This document shows, in pieces, positions 32,483 to 41,143 of a stretch of DNA of 43,902 nt (position 1 is the first letter of the stretch; each line of letters opens with the position of its first letter). The stretch spans positions 1 to 43,902 of the forward strand of contig DXHY01000023.1 in NCBI GenBank assembly GCA_019113175.1. Direction: 5' to 3'. Below the pieces are notes generated by a model, which did not search any database, had not been told where the DNA came from, and saw nothing but the letters and a program-made list of their open reading frames with translations. The stretch is from Candidatus Eisenbergiella stercoravium. Its GTDB lineage: Bacteria > Bacillota > Clostridia > Lachnospirales > Lachnospiraceae. A program made the position numbers and the translations under genes.

Positions 32483-33400
32483 ATGAGAACGAAATCATTT
32501 TACCCTTTTGCGGCCTGTATTCTCGCCCTCAGCCTGCTTCTTGCCGGCTGCTCTCTCCCGTCGGGAGGCGGAAAAACACAGCCGGACGCGGAAACGGGGA
32601 CAGCGGAGCAGAGCACGGAAGAAAACGGCCGGGAAGATACCTCTTCCTCCCAGTCCGGCGAAAATCAGACACCGCGGGATCTGTCCGGGCTGAAGCTTTC
32701 CATCCTCGGGGACAGCATCTCCACCTTCGACGGTTATATTCCTACCGATTATAATATTTTCTATCCGGGAAGCGGAGATATCAGCACGGTGGAAAAGACC
32801 TGGTGGTGGCAGGTGATGAACTCAACCGGAATGGAGCTGAACGCCAATGCCTCCTCCTCCAACACCACCATCACTGGCGATTCCCTGGATACCACAGGCA
32901 GTGCGCCGGGATGCAGCACAAAGCGCATGATCGATCTGACGCCGGGAGACGACGGCCCCGCTCCGGATATTCTCATCGTTTTCATGGGGACCAACGACTT
33001 CCTGCGAAGCGTGGAACTCGGCACATTTACGGAGCCCTCTCCGCAGGATGAAGGAGTCGTCAGCAACTTCTGCGACGCCTATGAACTCATGATCCAGAAG
33101 CTGAACGCGCTGTATCCCAACGCTGAAATCTATTTCTGCACTCTTCTGGAGACCAATGCCGGAGATGTGGACGAATATCCGCAGTCCTATCCCGCCACCA
33201 ACAAAAACGGCAATACCATCGGTGACTTCAATGCGGAGATCGCCACAATCGCTTCCGCCTACAGCTATCCGGTCATCGACGTTCATAACTGCGGCATCAC
33301 CTATGAAACTCTGGATCAATATACCAGTGACGGAGTACATCCGAATACTGAAGGCGCAAAGCTGATCGCGGAATACGTTACCAATGCGCTTTTGTATTAG
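32483..33400 (+). CDS. SGNH/GDSL hydrolase lipoprotein
   Basis: 305 aa. The signal peptide ends in the lipobox LLAGC (Cys23), so the protein is lipid-anchored outside the membrane. A Ser/Glu/Gly-rich linker (about 25-68) leads to the SGNH domain: block I SILGDSISTFDGY, then NASSSNTTITGDS, block III FMGTNDFLRS and catalytic SDGVHPNTEGAKLI. Family members are esterases or deacetylases, often acting on cell-wall or dietary glycans. The next gene is a paralogue with the same domain but a different export signal. CAGGAG precedes the start. Confidence 0.9.
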   Translation: MRTKSFYPFAACILALSLLLAGCSLPSGGGKTQPDAETGTAEQSTEENGREDTSSSQSGENQTPRDLSGLKLSILGDSISTFDGYIPTDYNIFYPGSGDISTVEKTWWWQVMNSTGMELNANASSSNTTITGDSLDTTGSAPGCSTKRMIDLTPGDDGPAPDILIVFMGTNDFLRSVELGTFTEPSPQDEGVVSNFCDAYELMIQKLNALYPNAEIYFCTLLETNAGDVDEYPQSYPATNKNGNTIGDFNAEIATIASAYSYPVIDVHNCGITYETLDQYTSDGVHPNTEGAKLIAEYVTNALLY

Positions 33401-33471
33401 TATCAGCGCATCACTTTTCGGTGTTTTCCGTCAAAGCGGAGATAATGAAATCAAAAAGCCTTTCCGTAATC

Positions 33472-33539
33472 TTGACAAACTCCTTTTTCGTATGATACCG
33501 TGTGAGAAGTATTTACTATAATCATACAAAAAGGAGTTT
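33472..33539 (+). promoter_or_regulatory. Hairpin that can mask the ribosome-binding site
   Basis: 33477-33496 (AAACTCCTTTTTCGTATGAT) is complementary to 33521-33539 with one bulged C. The right arm contains the Shine-Dalgarno AAGGAG (33531-33536) of the gene at 33546. TTGACA overlaps the left arm (33472-33477) and TATAAT lies at 33517-33522, but they are 39 bp apart and do not form one promoter. Confidence 0.7.
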
Positions 33540-33545
33540 TTACAT

Positions 33546-34499
33546 ATGAGAAAATTTCTGAAGCCCTCTCTCCTCTCTGCGGCTCTGGCCCTGACCCTGG
33601 CGTTGGGAGCCGCGCCTCTCACCTCCCACGCAGCAGAGGCCGTTCCTGCGGCACAGACCGATGCGGCCGTACAGGCTGCCGCCGCGGCTGAGACCGCACC
33701 GGCAGCAGCAGCCACTCCCGATGCCGGCCAGACTGTGGCCGTTCCTTCTACCGCGGCTGTTCCTTCCGTCTCAGTTTCCCTGCAGGGGAAGAAGGTGTCC
33801 ATCCTGGGAGACAGTATTTCCACTTTCACCGGGACCATGCCTGCCGATTATAATATCTATTATCCGGAAAGCGGAGATATTCCGAACGCCGGCCAGACCT
33901 GGTGGGGCCAGCTGCTTACGAACACCGGCATGGTGCTGTGCCGTAACGCCTCCTCAGCCAATACGGATGTGACCGGCAATTCCCTCGCGCTGGACGGCTC
34001 CGCTCCCGGCTGCAGTATCCGCCGCGTCATGGATCTGCGCGGAACGGACGGAAGCAGTCCGGACGTGATCATCATCTATATGGGAATCAATGACTTTGCC
34101 AGAAGCCGCACGCTCGGAAGCTTCCGTTCTCCCGGCGTTCAGACGGAGGGCGAGGTCATGGTATTTACTGACGCCTATGAACTGATGCTTCAGAAAATAA
34201 AGGCGCTCTATCCGGCAGCTTCCATTTACTGCTGCACTCTGCTGGAACGCTGCGATGTGAATGGAAATACAGGCGCTCCTGCCGTAAACCTGAACGGAGA
34301 CACGGTGGCGGATTTCAACACCCAGATTAAGGCTATTGCAAAGGCCTACGGTGCTTCCGTCATCGATTTCTACAACTGCGGCATCAACTACACCAACCTG
34401 GATCTGTTCACCGTTGACGGCGTTCATCCCACCTGGCTTGCCACCGGAGTACTCAGCCAGTGCGCGACGCAGGCGGTTCTCGCTTCTGCCGGAGTATAG
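33546..34499 (+). CDS. Secreted SGNH/GDSL hydrolase, paralogue of the preceding lipoprotein
   Basis: 317 aa. A Sec signal peptide (LSAALALTLALGAAPLTSHA, cleavage probably after SHA) is followed by an Ala/Thr/Pro-rich linker (about 30-75) and an SGNH domain nearly parallel to its neighbour: SILGDSISTFTG, PADYNIYYPESGDIPNAGQT, NASSANTDVTGNS, IIYMGINDFARS and VDGVHPTWLATG. It lacks the lipobox, so it is probably released or wall-associated. The catalytic Ser, Gly, Asn and Asp-His are all present. The Ser-rich and Ala-rich linkers differ although the domains are close, as expected after tandem duplication. Translation may be controlled by a ribosome-site hairpin. Confidence 0.9.
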   Translation: MRKFLKPSLLSAALALTLALGAAPLTSHAAEAVPAAQTDAAVQAAAAAETAPAAAATPDAGQTVAVPSTAAVPSVSVSLQGKKVSILGDSISTFTGTMPADYNIYYPESGDIPNAGQTWWGQLLTNTGMVLCRNASSANTDVTGNSLALDGSAPGCSIRRVMDLRGTDGSSPDVIIIYMGINDFARSRTLGSFRSPGVQTEGEVMVFTDAYELMLQKIKALYPAASIYCCTLLERCDVNGNTGAPAVNLNGDTVADFNTQIKAIAKAYGASVIDFYNCGINYTNLDLFTVDGVHPTWLATGVLSQCATQAVLASAGV

Positions 34500-34540
34500 G
34501 CCATAAAGCCTGTCAGTTAAAAAATCCATCCCGCCCGCAT

Positions 34541-34625
34541 TCAAAAACAGCCGGGGCAGAAAATGAATTTCCGGGAAAATGATTCCCGGGAAATTCATTC
34601 CACTGCTCCGGCTGTCTGTTTTTTC
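34541..34625. terminator. Bidirectional terminator
   Basis: Outer stem CAGCCGGGGCAG/CTGCTCCGGCTG (34548-34559 with 34603-34614, one wobble) encloses a second stem (about 34562-34577 with 34581-34597). T-rich tracts lie on the plus side (34619-34624) and a five-U run on the minus side (34547-34543). It serves the converging genes at 34499 and 34672. Confidence 0.85.
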
Positions 34626-34671
34626 TCCGGGCATCAGACGAATCAGTCTGCTCACAGGGAGATTTTTCTCA

Positions 34672-36051
34672 TCATTCACTTCTGATTGCCGCCAGCGGGC
34701 TTAAACGCATTGCCCTCAGGGAAGGGAAAAAGCCTGCCGTCATTCCCACCAGTATGGCAAATACAAGGGAAAGCAGGGCGAGCCACGGAGGGATATAAGA
34801 GAGCGTCATCATGTTTCCCATGCTCTGCACCACCCGGTTGATCACCACAGAGATTCCATAGCTGAAGGCAAGCCCCACTACGCCGCCGATCAGGCCGATA
34901 TAGCCCGCTTCCAGCAGGAACATCATCTGAATATTCCGCAGGTCGCAGCCCAGCACCTTCATGATGCCGATTTCTTTCGTCCGTTCGTAAATGGACATCA
35001 TCATGGTATTGGTGATGCCGATGGCCGCAACCAGCAGGGAAACCGCGCCGATTCCGCCCAGCACCAGCTGAATGTAACGGTACTGGGTCTGGGTGGATTC
35101 CACCCATTCCGCATTGCTGGAGGCCTGATAGCCCATGGCGTTGATGGCACTCTGCACCTCCGCCACATTCTCCATGCTGTCCACATCCACATAAATCTGA
35201 TTATAGAAAATTTCCTTATAGGGCTTCCCGCTCTTCGTCGTAGGCTGTCCGGGGATCGCCCTGTTCTTGAAAATACGCTTCAGCTCCGCCTTCAGGGATT
35301 CGATTTCACAGTAGGTTCCATAGCTGAAGCTGTTCCATTCCTCATCTCCTCCGGCTACAATCCCGCAGGTATCGATCAGATATCTCTTGGGCGGAGCAAC
35401 CGTGGTTCCGCTGCTGCTGCCGGAGTTTCCCGGCCGGCTCTGATAATAGGCATCCATGTCAAAAATATAGAAAATCGGATCCTCCATCAGATCAATATCC
35501 GGAAGTTCGCCTCTCTCATAATAGGGATAGGAACCCGTACTCGCCACATAAAAGCTCTGAAGCGCCATATTTCCATAGAGAAATTCCAGCATTCCGTCCC
35601 TGCCATCCGGATAACTGCCTTCCCCGACGGGAATCTTCATCGCTTCAAAGGCCTCCGCGCTCATTCCCTGCACACTTACATAGCTTTCATAAATACCGCA
35701 GCGTGCAAGAATGTTCACATTCAGAATGGGAGAAACAATCTCCACATGCGGCAGCTGTCGGATCGACTCCACCAGCGCATCATCCAGGCGTTTTTCCTCC
35801 TCCTCCGAATCCGAGCTTCCCGACGACGAATTGATGGAATAGTAGCTGCCCGGCTCATACACCGTGATCGCAGTCAGGCTGCCATAGGATTCCATCTGCT
35901 CCATGGAGGACTTGTTCAGTCCCAGTCCCAGGGAAACCATCACCACAATGGAAGCCACGCCGATGGTCACGCCCAGCACGGTCAGAATCGTACGGACCTT
36001 TCTTTTCAGGAGGCTGCTGCTGCTCAGTCTGAGCAAATCCAAAAATTTCAT
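34672..36051 (-). CDS. FtsX-like ABC permease (MacB type)
   Basis: 459 aa. It has an N-terminal membrane helix (TILTVLGVTIGVASIVVMVS), a large extracytoplasmic domain (about 45-325) and three C-terminal helices with the FtsX signature ISIYERTKEIGIMKVLGCDL (as MSIYERTKEIGIMKVLG) and the terminal RAMRLSPLAAIRSE. It pairs with the ATPase at 37800-38510. Such transporters export peptides, lipids or toxins, or act as mechanotransmitters. It lies 15 nt after the CARDB-like gene in the same operon. The substrate is not indicated. Confidence 0.93.
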   Translation of the reverse strand: MKFLDLLRLSSSSLLKRKVRTILTVLGVTIGVASIVVMVSLGLGLNKSSMEQMESYGSLTAITVYEPGSYYSINSSSGSSDSEEEEKRLDDALVESIRQLPHVEIVSPILNVNILARCGIYESYVSVQGMSAEAFEAMKIPVGEGSYPDGRDGMLEFLYGNMALQSFYVASTGSYPYYERGELPDIDLMEDPIFYIFDMDAYYQSRPGNSGSSSGTTVAPPKRYLIDTCGIVAGGDEEWNSFSYGTYCEIESLKAELKRIFKNRAIPGQPTTKSGKPYKEIFYNQIYVDVDSMENVAEVQSAINAMGYQASSNAEWVESTQTQYRYIQLVLGGIGAVSLLVAAIGITNTMMMSIYERTKEIGIMKVLGCDLRNIQMMFLLEAGYIGLIGGVVGLAFSYGISVVINRVVQSMGNMMTLSYIPPWLALLSLVFAILVGMTAGFFPSLRAMRLSPLAAIRSE

Positions 36052-36066
36052 GGCTGAATCGCTCCT

Positions 36067-37803
36067 TTAGTCCTGCTTATCCTCTCCGAGTCCGTTCAGA
36101 AAATCATCCTCCAGTTTCAGAGCTGCTGCCTTCTTCTTTTTCTTCCGGATGACCACTATTACAATGATCACTGCCACAACTGCCGCTGCCGCCGCGATCC
36201 CGGCAATAAGGCCCACGTTCGGTCCCGACTGCTCTTCCGGCATCATGTTCTCCGGAATCATCGGCTCATCATAGACCTCTTCATAGACGTCCAGAGCGAA
36301 CTCGCGCTCAAAGCTCACGGGATTGCCGGATTCATCCTCAAAGGTGATCAGCGCCTTCACCGTTCCATTCGAAGAAGGAGCCGTTGCAGTCAGCATGGAA
36401 TCCACATTTGCGGTTTCTCCCGGCTTCAGTGTGCCAAGGAAGGTATCTCCTCCCTCCACGAAATCCCCTTCATATTTCACCTGAAGATTGTAGAAGGTGG
36501 TTTTTCCCATATTATAAATGCTGAATACAACGTTGGACTGATTTCCCACAGCCAGGCTTGCGGGCATTACCTGAATGTCTCCCGTATCATACCTGGCCTT
36601 CTGCAGCACGGGAATGGAAACTTTTGCCTCGTCGGTCAGATCAATGTCCTTGCCCGCGTCATATTTCATCTTGACGGTGAGCACATAGGGCTTCTGGGAC
36701 AGGTCTGTTTTTGCCGTCATCTCGATATTGATATCATATTCACTTCCGGGTGCGATGCTGTCCGTATATACGGAGCTGGAGCCTGAGGTTGGAAGGAATA
36801 CCGCATAGGTGGTGTTAGCCTCCGTACCGCTCTCCACGGCCTGCATGTCAAAAAGGACATTGCTGACAGCCTGCTCTTTGGAGGTGTTTTTCACATGAAT
36901 CGTCACCATGAAGGTATCGCCAGCATAAACCTCACCCGGATCCGTTTCGAAACCGGTCACGATGATTCTGGGTTTGGACTCCACCGCAGAGGTATCTCCG
37001 CCGATATGGCCCGCTCCGGGCTTTCCCTGCGTATATACATAGACCGTCAGCGTCACCGGCTCCTCACAGCGTACGCCCTCCTTTGTATACCATACCTCAA
37101 AGGGCAGCGGATAATATCCGGTCAGAACATCCTCCCTGACCGTAAACTGCCAGGTCAGCTCCCTTCTCGCAAACATGCCGGCTTCATAGTTGCCGCCGAA
37201 GGGATTTCCGGGAATCTCGGCAAAGGACTGTCCATAGCCCGTGGAGGACGGTTCAAAGGGCCAGACCGCCACATCATTGGAAACCACCGGATTTACCACC
37301 AGATCCGTCAGGTCCTCGCTGCCAAGGTTAATGATGGGAAGCACGATGGACACCTGCTGTCCATAGCTTACAGAAGGGGTCTCCCAGTTGTCTCCCACCG
37401 CCAGGAATTCCGTGGTCGGCGTGGTCACGGACACATCCGGCACCACAGCGTCCAGCTTTCCCTTCATCTCAGCAACATAGCTCCACAGCTCGCTGACCGA
37501 CAGCTCTGTATTGGCAATATAATAATAGGCACTGTAAAGCGTATCATTCAGCTTCTGTAGCGTATACTCATCCGGATTCGTCCGCTTCAGGATGCTGTCC
37601 ACATGATACTTCAGCTGTGCGTCCGCTTCCGCCCTGTCATCGTCCGTGATGACACGGTCCGAAGAGCGCTCTACCGTCTCCACCTCATTGCCGCTGGTGG
37701 CATACACCGTCCGCGTTCCATCCACGGGCTGTGCCAGCACAAGCACCGCGGCGGCTACCGCAACACAGCTTCTGAAAATTCCCCTCATTCGTCTTCTGTT
37801 CAT
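36067..37803 (-). CDS. Membrane-anchored CARDB-like extracellular protein
   Basis: 578 aa. An N-terminal signal peptide (residues about 7-35) leads to an extracellular region with at least two Ig-like CARDB/COG1361-type units: about 285-380 (FETDPGEVYAGDTFMVTIHV) and about 410-510 (MPASLAVGNQSNVVFSIYNM). A C-terminal helix (VGLIAGIAAAAAVVAVIIVI) and a KKKKK stop-transfer anchor it, with a short acidic cytoplasmic tail. It is encoded between the ATPase and permease, overlapping the ATPase by 4 nt (ATGA), so it is probably an accessory subunit of this transporter. Similar three-gene sets occur in Clostridia; the role is unknown. Confidence 0.82.
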   Translation of the reverse strand: MNRRRMRGIFRSCVAVAAAVLVLAQPVDGTRTVYATSGNEVETVERSSDRVITDDDRAEADAQLKYHVDSILKRTNPDEYTLQKLNDTLYSAYYYIANTELSVSELWSYVAEMKGKLDAVVPDVSVTTPTTEFLAVGDNWETPSVSYGQQVSIVLPIINLGSEDLTDLVVNPVVSNDVAVWPFEPSSTGYGQSFAEIPGNPFGGNYEAGMFARRELTWQFTVREDVLTGYYPLPFEVWYTKEGVRCEEPVTLTVYVYTQGKPGAGHIGGDTSAVESKPRIIVTGFETDPGEVYAGDTFMVTIHVKNTSKEQAVSNVLFDMQAVESGTEANTTYAVFLPTSGSSSVYTDSIAPGSEYDINIEMTAKTDLSQKPYVLTVKMKYDAGKDIDLTDEAKVSIPVLQKARYDTGDIQVMPASLAVGNQSNVVFSIYNMGKTTFYNLQVKYEGDFVEGGDTFLGTLKPGETANVDSMLTATAPSSNGTVKALITFEDESGNPVSFEREFALDVYEEVYDEPMIPENMMPEEQSGPNVGLIAGIAAAAAVVAVIIVIVVIRKKKKKAAALKLEDDFLNGLGEDKQD

Positions 37804-38510
37804 CTTGACCTCCTGTTATCCTCGATCTTAACGATCTGTCCGTCTATGATATGAAAAATCCGGTCCGCAAATCCGGCAAGATAGTTATCATGCGTCACCA
37901 TCACCAGCGTCTGCTTCTGCTCTCTCACCACCCGCTGCATCAGCTCCATCACATCCTTTGAGGTATGAGAATCCAGATTTCCGGTGGGCTCATCCGCGAA
38001 AATGATCTCCGGATTCACCACCAGCGCCCGGGCGATTCCCACTCTCTGCTGCTGCCCGCCTGACATCTGTGTAGGCCTGTGATTCTTATGATCCTTCAAT
38101 CCCACCAGGTCAAGGAGTCTGGAAGCCCGCCTCAGCCGGATATCCCTGTCCACACCCTGAAAGGTGAGCGGAAGCGCCACATTTTCCACGGCGTTCATGG
38201 TTCCCAGCAGATTGAACGACTGAAAAATAAAGCCGATGTGCTCCCGCCGGAACTGGACGAGCTGATTCTCCGTTTTGTTCTCCATATGCTCGCCGGCGAT
38301 GATGATCTCACCCCTTGTGGGCTTCTCCAGCCCGGCCAGCATGTTTAACAGGGTAGATTTGCCGGAACCGGACGTTCCGACAATGGAGCAGAATTCTCCC
38401 TTATAGATTTCCAGGTTCACGCCGTTTAATGCCTTCACATAACTGTCGCCGACCCGGTAAAGCTTATACAGATTTTTTACCTGTATGACAGGTTTTTCCT
38501 TTGCTTCCAT
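37800..38510 (-). CDS. ABC transporter ATPase (MacB/LolD type)
   Basis: 236 aa. Walker A is [12 protein letters not shown], the Q-loop region is [20 protein letters not shown], the signature [15 protein letters not shown], Walker [15 protein letters not shown] and the switch His VMVTHD. It powers the FtsX-like permease encoded two genes downstream. It is first in the operon, with GAGGGGAA near the start and a probable promoter about 105-130 nt upstream. All catalytic residues are intact. Confidence 0.96.
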   Translation of the reverse strand: MEAKEKPVIQVKNLYKLYRVGDSYVKALNGVNLEIYKGEFCSIVGTSGSGKSTLLNMLAGLEKPTRGEIIIAGEHMENKTENQLVQFRREHIGFIFQSFNLLGTMNAVENVALPLTFQGVDRDIRLRRASRLLDLVGLKDHKNHRPTQMSGGQQQRVGIARALVVNPEIIFADEPTGNLDSHTSKDVMELMQRVVREQKQTLVMVTHDNYLAGFADRIFHIIDGQIVKIEDNRRSR

Positions 38511-38583
38511 TCAATTCCCCTCAGTTCTGATCCATCAGGCTCTCCTCGGCGTCCTGTGCCCTTCTGCCACTGACGATACCGGC

Positions 38584-38643
38584 ATGGCCCTTCGGCCATA
38601 CACTCACAGGGGCTATTATATCACACTGTATCATAAATGCCTA
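38584..38643 (-). promoter_or_regulatory. Probable promoter of the ABC-CARDB operon
   Basis: TAGGCA (38643-38638), 17-bp spacer and TATAAT (38620-38615) on the minus strand. The early transcript would form ATGGCC-GAAG-GGCCAT (38599-38584). Confidence 0.5.
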
Positions 38644-38668
38644 ATTAAGAATTTTTGAAGATTGCGTC

Positions 38669-38697
38669 TTGTCTTGCTCCCGAAGTTATGCTATTAT
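38669..38697 (+). promoter_or_regulatory. Promoter of tRNA-Leu
   Basis: TTGTCT (38669-38674), 17-bp spacer, TATTAT (38692-38697), 43 nt before the mature tRNA 5' end. Confidence 0.65.
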
Positions 38698-38740
38698 TAT
38701 AAACGGTTCTGACAGAGTTCTTCTGTTGGATTTTTAATTC

Positions 38741-38820
38741 GCCGATGTGGCGGAATTGGCAGACGCACCGCACTCAAAATGCGGCGGGAAACCATGCCGG
38801 TTCGAGTCCGGCCATCGGCA
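38741..38820 (+). tRNA. tRNA-Leu(CAA)
   Basis: Acceptor stem GCCGATG/CATCGGC (38741-38747 with 38813-38819) with discriminator A. The anticodon stem CCGCA/TGCGG encloses CTCAAAA with anticodon CAA at 38775-38777, reading UUG. The T arm is CCGG-TTCGAGT-CCGG. CCA is not encoded (the next bases are CGC), so it must be added after transcription. A separate terminator follows, so it is a single-gene unit. Confidence 0.96.
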
Positions 38821-38831
38821 CGCAGAAAGCG

Positions 38832-38875
38832 GGAGCCGCTCAATCATCTGTTTTGATGGTTGGGCGGCTCCTTTG
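38832..38875 (+). terminator. Terminator of tRNA-Leu
   Basis: 15-bp stem (38832-38846 with 38857-38871, two wobble pairs) followed by a short T-rich stretch TTTGTACTTT, 12 nt after the tRNA. Confidence 0.8.
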
Positions 38876-38986
38876 TACTTTGCATCTTTTCTTTGCATTT
38901 TTCCTTTATATTTTTTCGATTTTGTCTGTTTGTGGCGCTTTCTCTTTTTCTATTCTCAAACAATTATCTTTCTTTTCTCTGAGCTC

Positions 38987-39040
38987 TTGACATTTCTTCT
39001 GTTCCAGTGTACTATATAACTATGTCACTAGTGTATGTAA
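38987..39040 (+). promoter_or_regulatory. Promoter and likely operator of the GntR-ABC operon
   Basis: TTGACA (38987-38992), 17-bp spacer, TACTAT (39010-39015). The transcription start lies in AGTGTA-CACTAGTGTA repeats (39006-39035, including palindrome CACTAGTG at 39026-39033), a reasonable site for the encoded YtrA-type repressor. Confidence 0.75.
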
Positions 39041-39071
39041 TTATTCTCTGATCGGTAAATAAGGAAAAGAA

Positions 39072-39431
39072 ATGGAATACGCTGCAGAAATCCCCATCTA
39101 TCTCCAGGTGATCCGTGATCTGGAGAAAAAAATCATACAGGGAAAGCTGAATCCCGGCGACAGGCTTCCCTCCAGCCGGGAGCTGGCCGTGCTTTATAAA
39201 ATCAATCAGAACACCGCCGCGCGTATTTACCGGGAGCTGGAGGATATGGGCTACTGCTTCACCCGACGGGGCATCGGAACCTTTCTTTCCGAGGATGAAG
39301 CTGTTTTCCGGACGCTGAAGCAGGAACGGGCGGATCAGCTTCTGAAGGGCTTCATGGAAGAAATGAAGGAGCTCGGTTTTGAAAAGAAGGATATCCTTTC
39401 CATGGTTTCCGGATATCCGAAGGAAAAATAA
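39072..39431 (+). CDS. GntR family regulator, YtrA subfamily
   Basis: 119 aa. The N-terminal winged helix-turn-helix spans about residues 8-75: PIYLQVIRDLEKKIIQGKLN, PGDRLPSSRELA, INQNTAARIYRELEDMGYCF and TRRGIGTFLS. The short C-terminal tail (about 40 residues) is the YtrA type, which dimerises without a large ligand domain and usually represses an ABC transporter operon that it heads. Two ABC genes follow on the same strand, 63 nt to the ATPase. Autorepression through the repeats at the promoter is likely. AAGGAA precedes the ATG. Confidence 0.93.
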   Translation: MEYAAEIPIYLQVIRDLEKKIIQGKLNPGDRLPSSRELAVLYKINQNTAARIYRELEDMGYCFTRRGIGTFLSEDEAVFRTLKQERADQLLKGFMEEMKELGFEKKDILSMVSGYPKEK

Positions 39432-39494
39432 AAATGCATCACCCTGAAAAAGCACTTTTCTCGAAAAACATTTATGAGGAAAAGGAGAACAGCT

Positions 39495-40178
39495 ATGTTG
39501 GAATGTATCGCACTCAGCAGGCATTACGGAAGAAAAGCGGTAATTTCCGATCTGAATCTTACGCTGGATACCGGAAAAATCCACGTTCTTCTGGGAGAAA
39601 ACGGCAGCGGCAAAACCACCTTTCTGAAAATGGCCGCCGGACTTTTAAGGCCGTCCCACGGACAGATTCTTTTTCAGGGCCATCCTCTCTCCTGGCGGGA
39701 CCGGGCAAAAATATCCTGGCTGTCTACAGAACCCATCTTTTACGATTATATGCGCGTTTCAGATGTGGAGCAGTATTATGCCGACTTTTTTCCGGATTTC
39801 GACCGGAAACGTTTTTCCGGCCTTATGCAGAAGCTGGGCTTTGAGGACAATCCGAAGGCGAAGGACCTTTCCAGCGGAAGCGGGGCGAAGCTTCGCATCG
39901 CGGCCGCGCTTTCCCGCAGGGCAGAGCTCTATCTTCTGGATGAGCCGATGGGCAGTATCGACTATAAAGCCAGAGAGGAGATCATCTCTCTGATTCTGGA
40001 AACGGCGGATGAGACGAATACTTTCGTCATCTCCACCCATCTTCTGGATGAAATTGAAAGCTTTACGGACCGGGCCCTGTTTCTCAGGGAGGGACGCCTG
40101 ATCTGCGACGTAAATCCGGAGGAAGAACGGGAGAATACCGGAAGATCCATTGTGGAGCTTTACCAGGAAATCATGTGA
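39495..40178 (+). CDS. ABC transporter ATPase with degenerate signature motif
   Basis: 227 aa. Walker A is LLGENGSGKTTFLKM, Walker B is LYLLDEPMGSID and the switch His is FVISTHLLDE. The signature reads LSSGSGAKLRIAAAL instead of LSGGQ, keeping the S-G core but losing the usual second Gly-Gln; this is seen in some YtrB-like ATPases. It pairs with the permease 16 nt downstream and the YtrA regulator upstream. Such systems respond to cell-wall stress or antibiotics in Firmicutes. The start at 39495 has AAGGAG; the frame extends to 39474 without support. Confidence 0.92.
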   Translation: MLECIALSRHYGRKAVISDLNLTLDTGKIHVLLGENGSGKTTFLKMAAGLLRPSHGQILFQGHPLSWRDRAKISWLSTEPIFYDYMRVSDVEQYYADFFPDFDRKRFSGLMQKLGFEDNPKAKDLSSGSGAKLRIAAALSRRAELYLLDEPMGSIDYKAREEIISLILETADETNTFVISTHLLDEIESFTDRALFLREGRLICDVNPEEERENTGRSIVELYQEIM

Positions 40179-40194
40179 AAGGTGGGAATAGAGA

Positions 40195-40941
40195 ATGAAA
40201 GAACTGATGAAATATGAATTCCGCAGACGGAAAGCTTCACAGATGATCAGCATGGGCACAGCTGCCGTCGGCCTGTTCCTGATGCTCTCCGGCCTGCTTT
40301 TCTGGAAGGCTGCTGTTGTTGCCTTGGGCTTCGTGCTCCTGTTTGTCGGGCTACTGTTCTCTCCCTTCTATGCCGGAGTGGAAAGCATTCTGCTTCTTAA
40401 TCGGGACCTGCAGAACGGTCAGAACTGTATGCTCTGGATGGTTCCCAGATCCGTCCTGCAGATCTTTGGCGCCAAATATCTGGCCGCAGTCCTGCAGACG
40501 CTTTTTTTCTTCTGTCTGTTTTTCTTTCCGGCACTCCTGGGAGTGGCGGCTTCCATCTGGAGAGAAAGCGGCTTCACCGGCCTGACCAATGCAGCGGCGA
40601 TTTTTCTGCCCGAACTCGGAATCAGCTGGATCGATCTGATTCAGGATGCCGTGACAGCCATTCTGCTCTGGCTCCAGCTTGTTATGAGCGGCTTTTTCGC
40701 CGTTCTGCTTTCCCGAACCGTGCTGGCGGATTCCAGGCATGGCGGACTTCTTTCCTTTCTGCTGTTCTGGCTGATCAATCTTGCCTGCAATCTGGGCTAT
40801 CAGGCGATCAGCAGCCTTTCCATCCTGTCCGGTCTTCCGTCTGCGGCCTGGTATGCCTTTGATGTGATCTACTATCTTGGGATTGACCTTCTCTTCTTCC
40901 TGCTGACCGTCTTTCTTGCAGACAGGAAGCTGAGTCCGTAG
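40195..40941 (+). CDS. ABC-2-type membrane permease
   Basis: 248 aa with six hydrophobic segments (about 20-40, 40-62, 95-120, 150-170, 180-200, 225-243). It has a short basic N-terminus (MKELMKYEFRRRKAS) and no other domain. It is the membrane partner of the ATPase encoded directly upstream. The substrate is not predictable; with a YtrA regulator, a role in envelope stress or peptide export is plausible. GGTGGGAA precedes the start. Confidence 0.85.
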   Translation: MKELMKYEFRRRKASQMISMGTAAVGLFLMLSGLLFWKAAVVALGFVLLFVGLLFSPFYAGVESILLLNRDLQNGQNCMLWMVPRSVLQIFGAKYLAAVLQTLFFFCLFFFPALLGVAASIWRESGFTGLTNAAAIFLPELGISWIDLIQDAVTAILLWLQLVMSGFFAVLLSRTVLADSRHGGLLSFLLFWLINLACNLGYQAISSLSILSGLPSAAWYAFDVIYYLGIDLLFFLLTVFLADRKLSP

Positions 40942-41143
40942 ACGAATGCGCATCGGCGCTTTTCCACGTTTCCCCAGTTATGGGACATATCCTTACTTTT
41001 TACATGGAATTAACCCAAACCTGGCAGAAGCTCTCCTTCTGTTTCGCTACAATATTAAAAAAATAAAAAATCGGTTTGTGGCATGTAACCGCACATAAGC
41101 CGTTTTCCGGTTGGAAATTCACAGCGAAACGGAGGGAAAATCA

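Noticed and set aside
33478-33496. TTGACA with TATGAT as a promoter of the second SGNH gene
   Set aside because: The spacing is 13 bp, too short for sigma-A; the bases are better explained as one arm of the hairpin.
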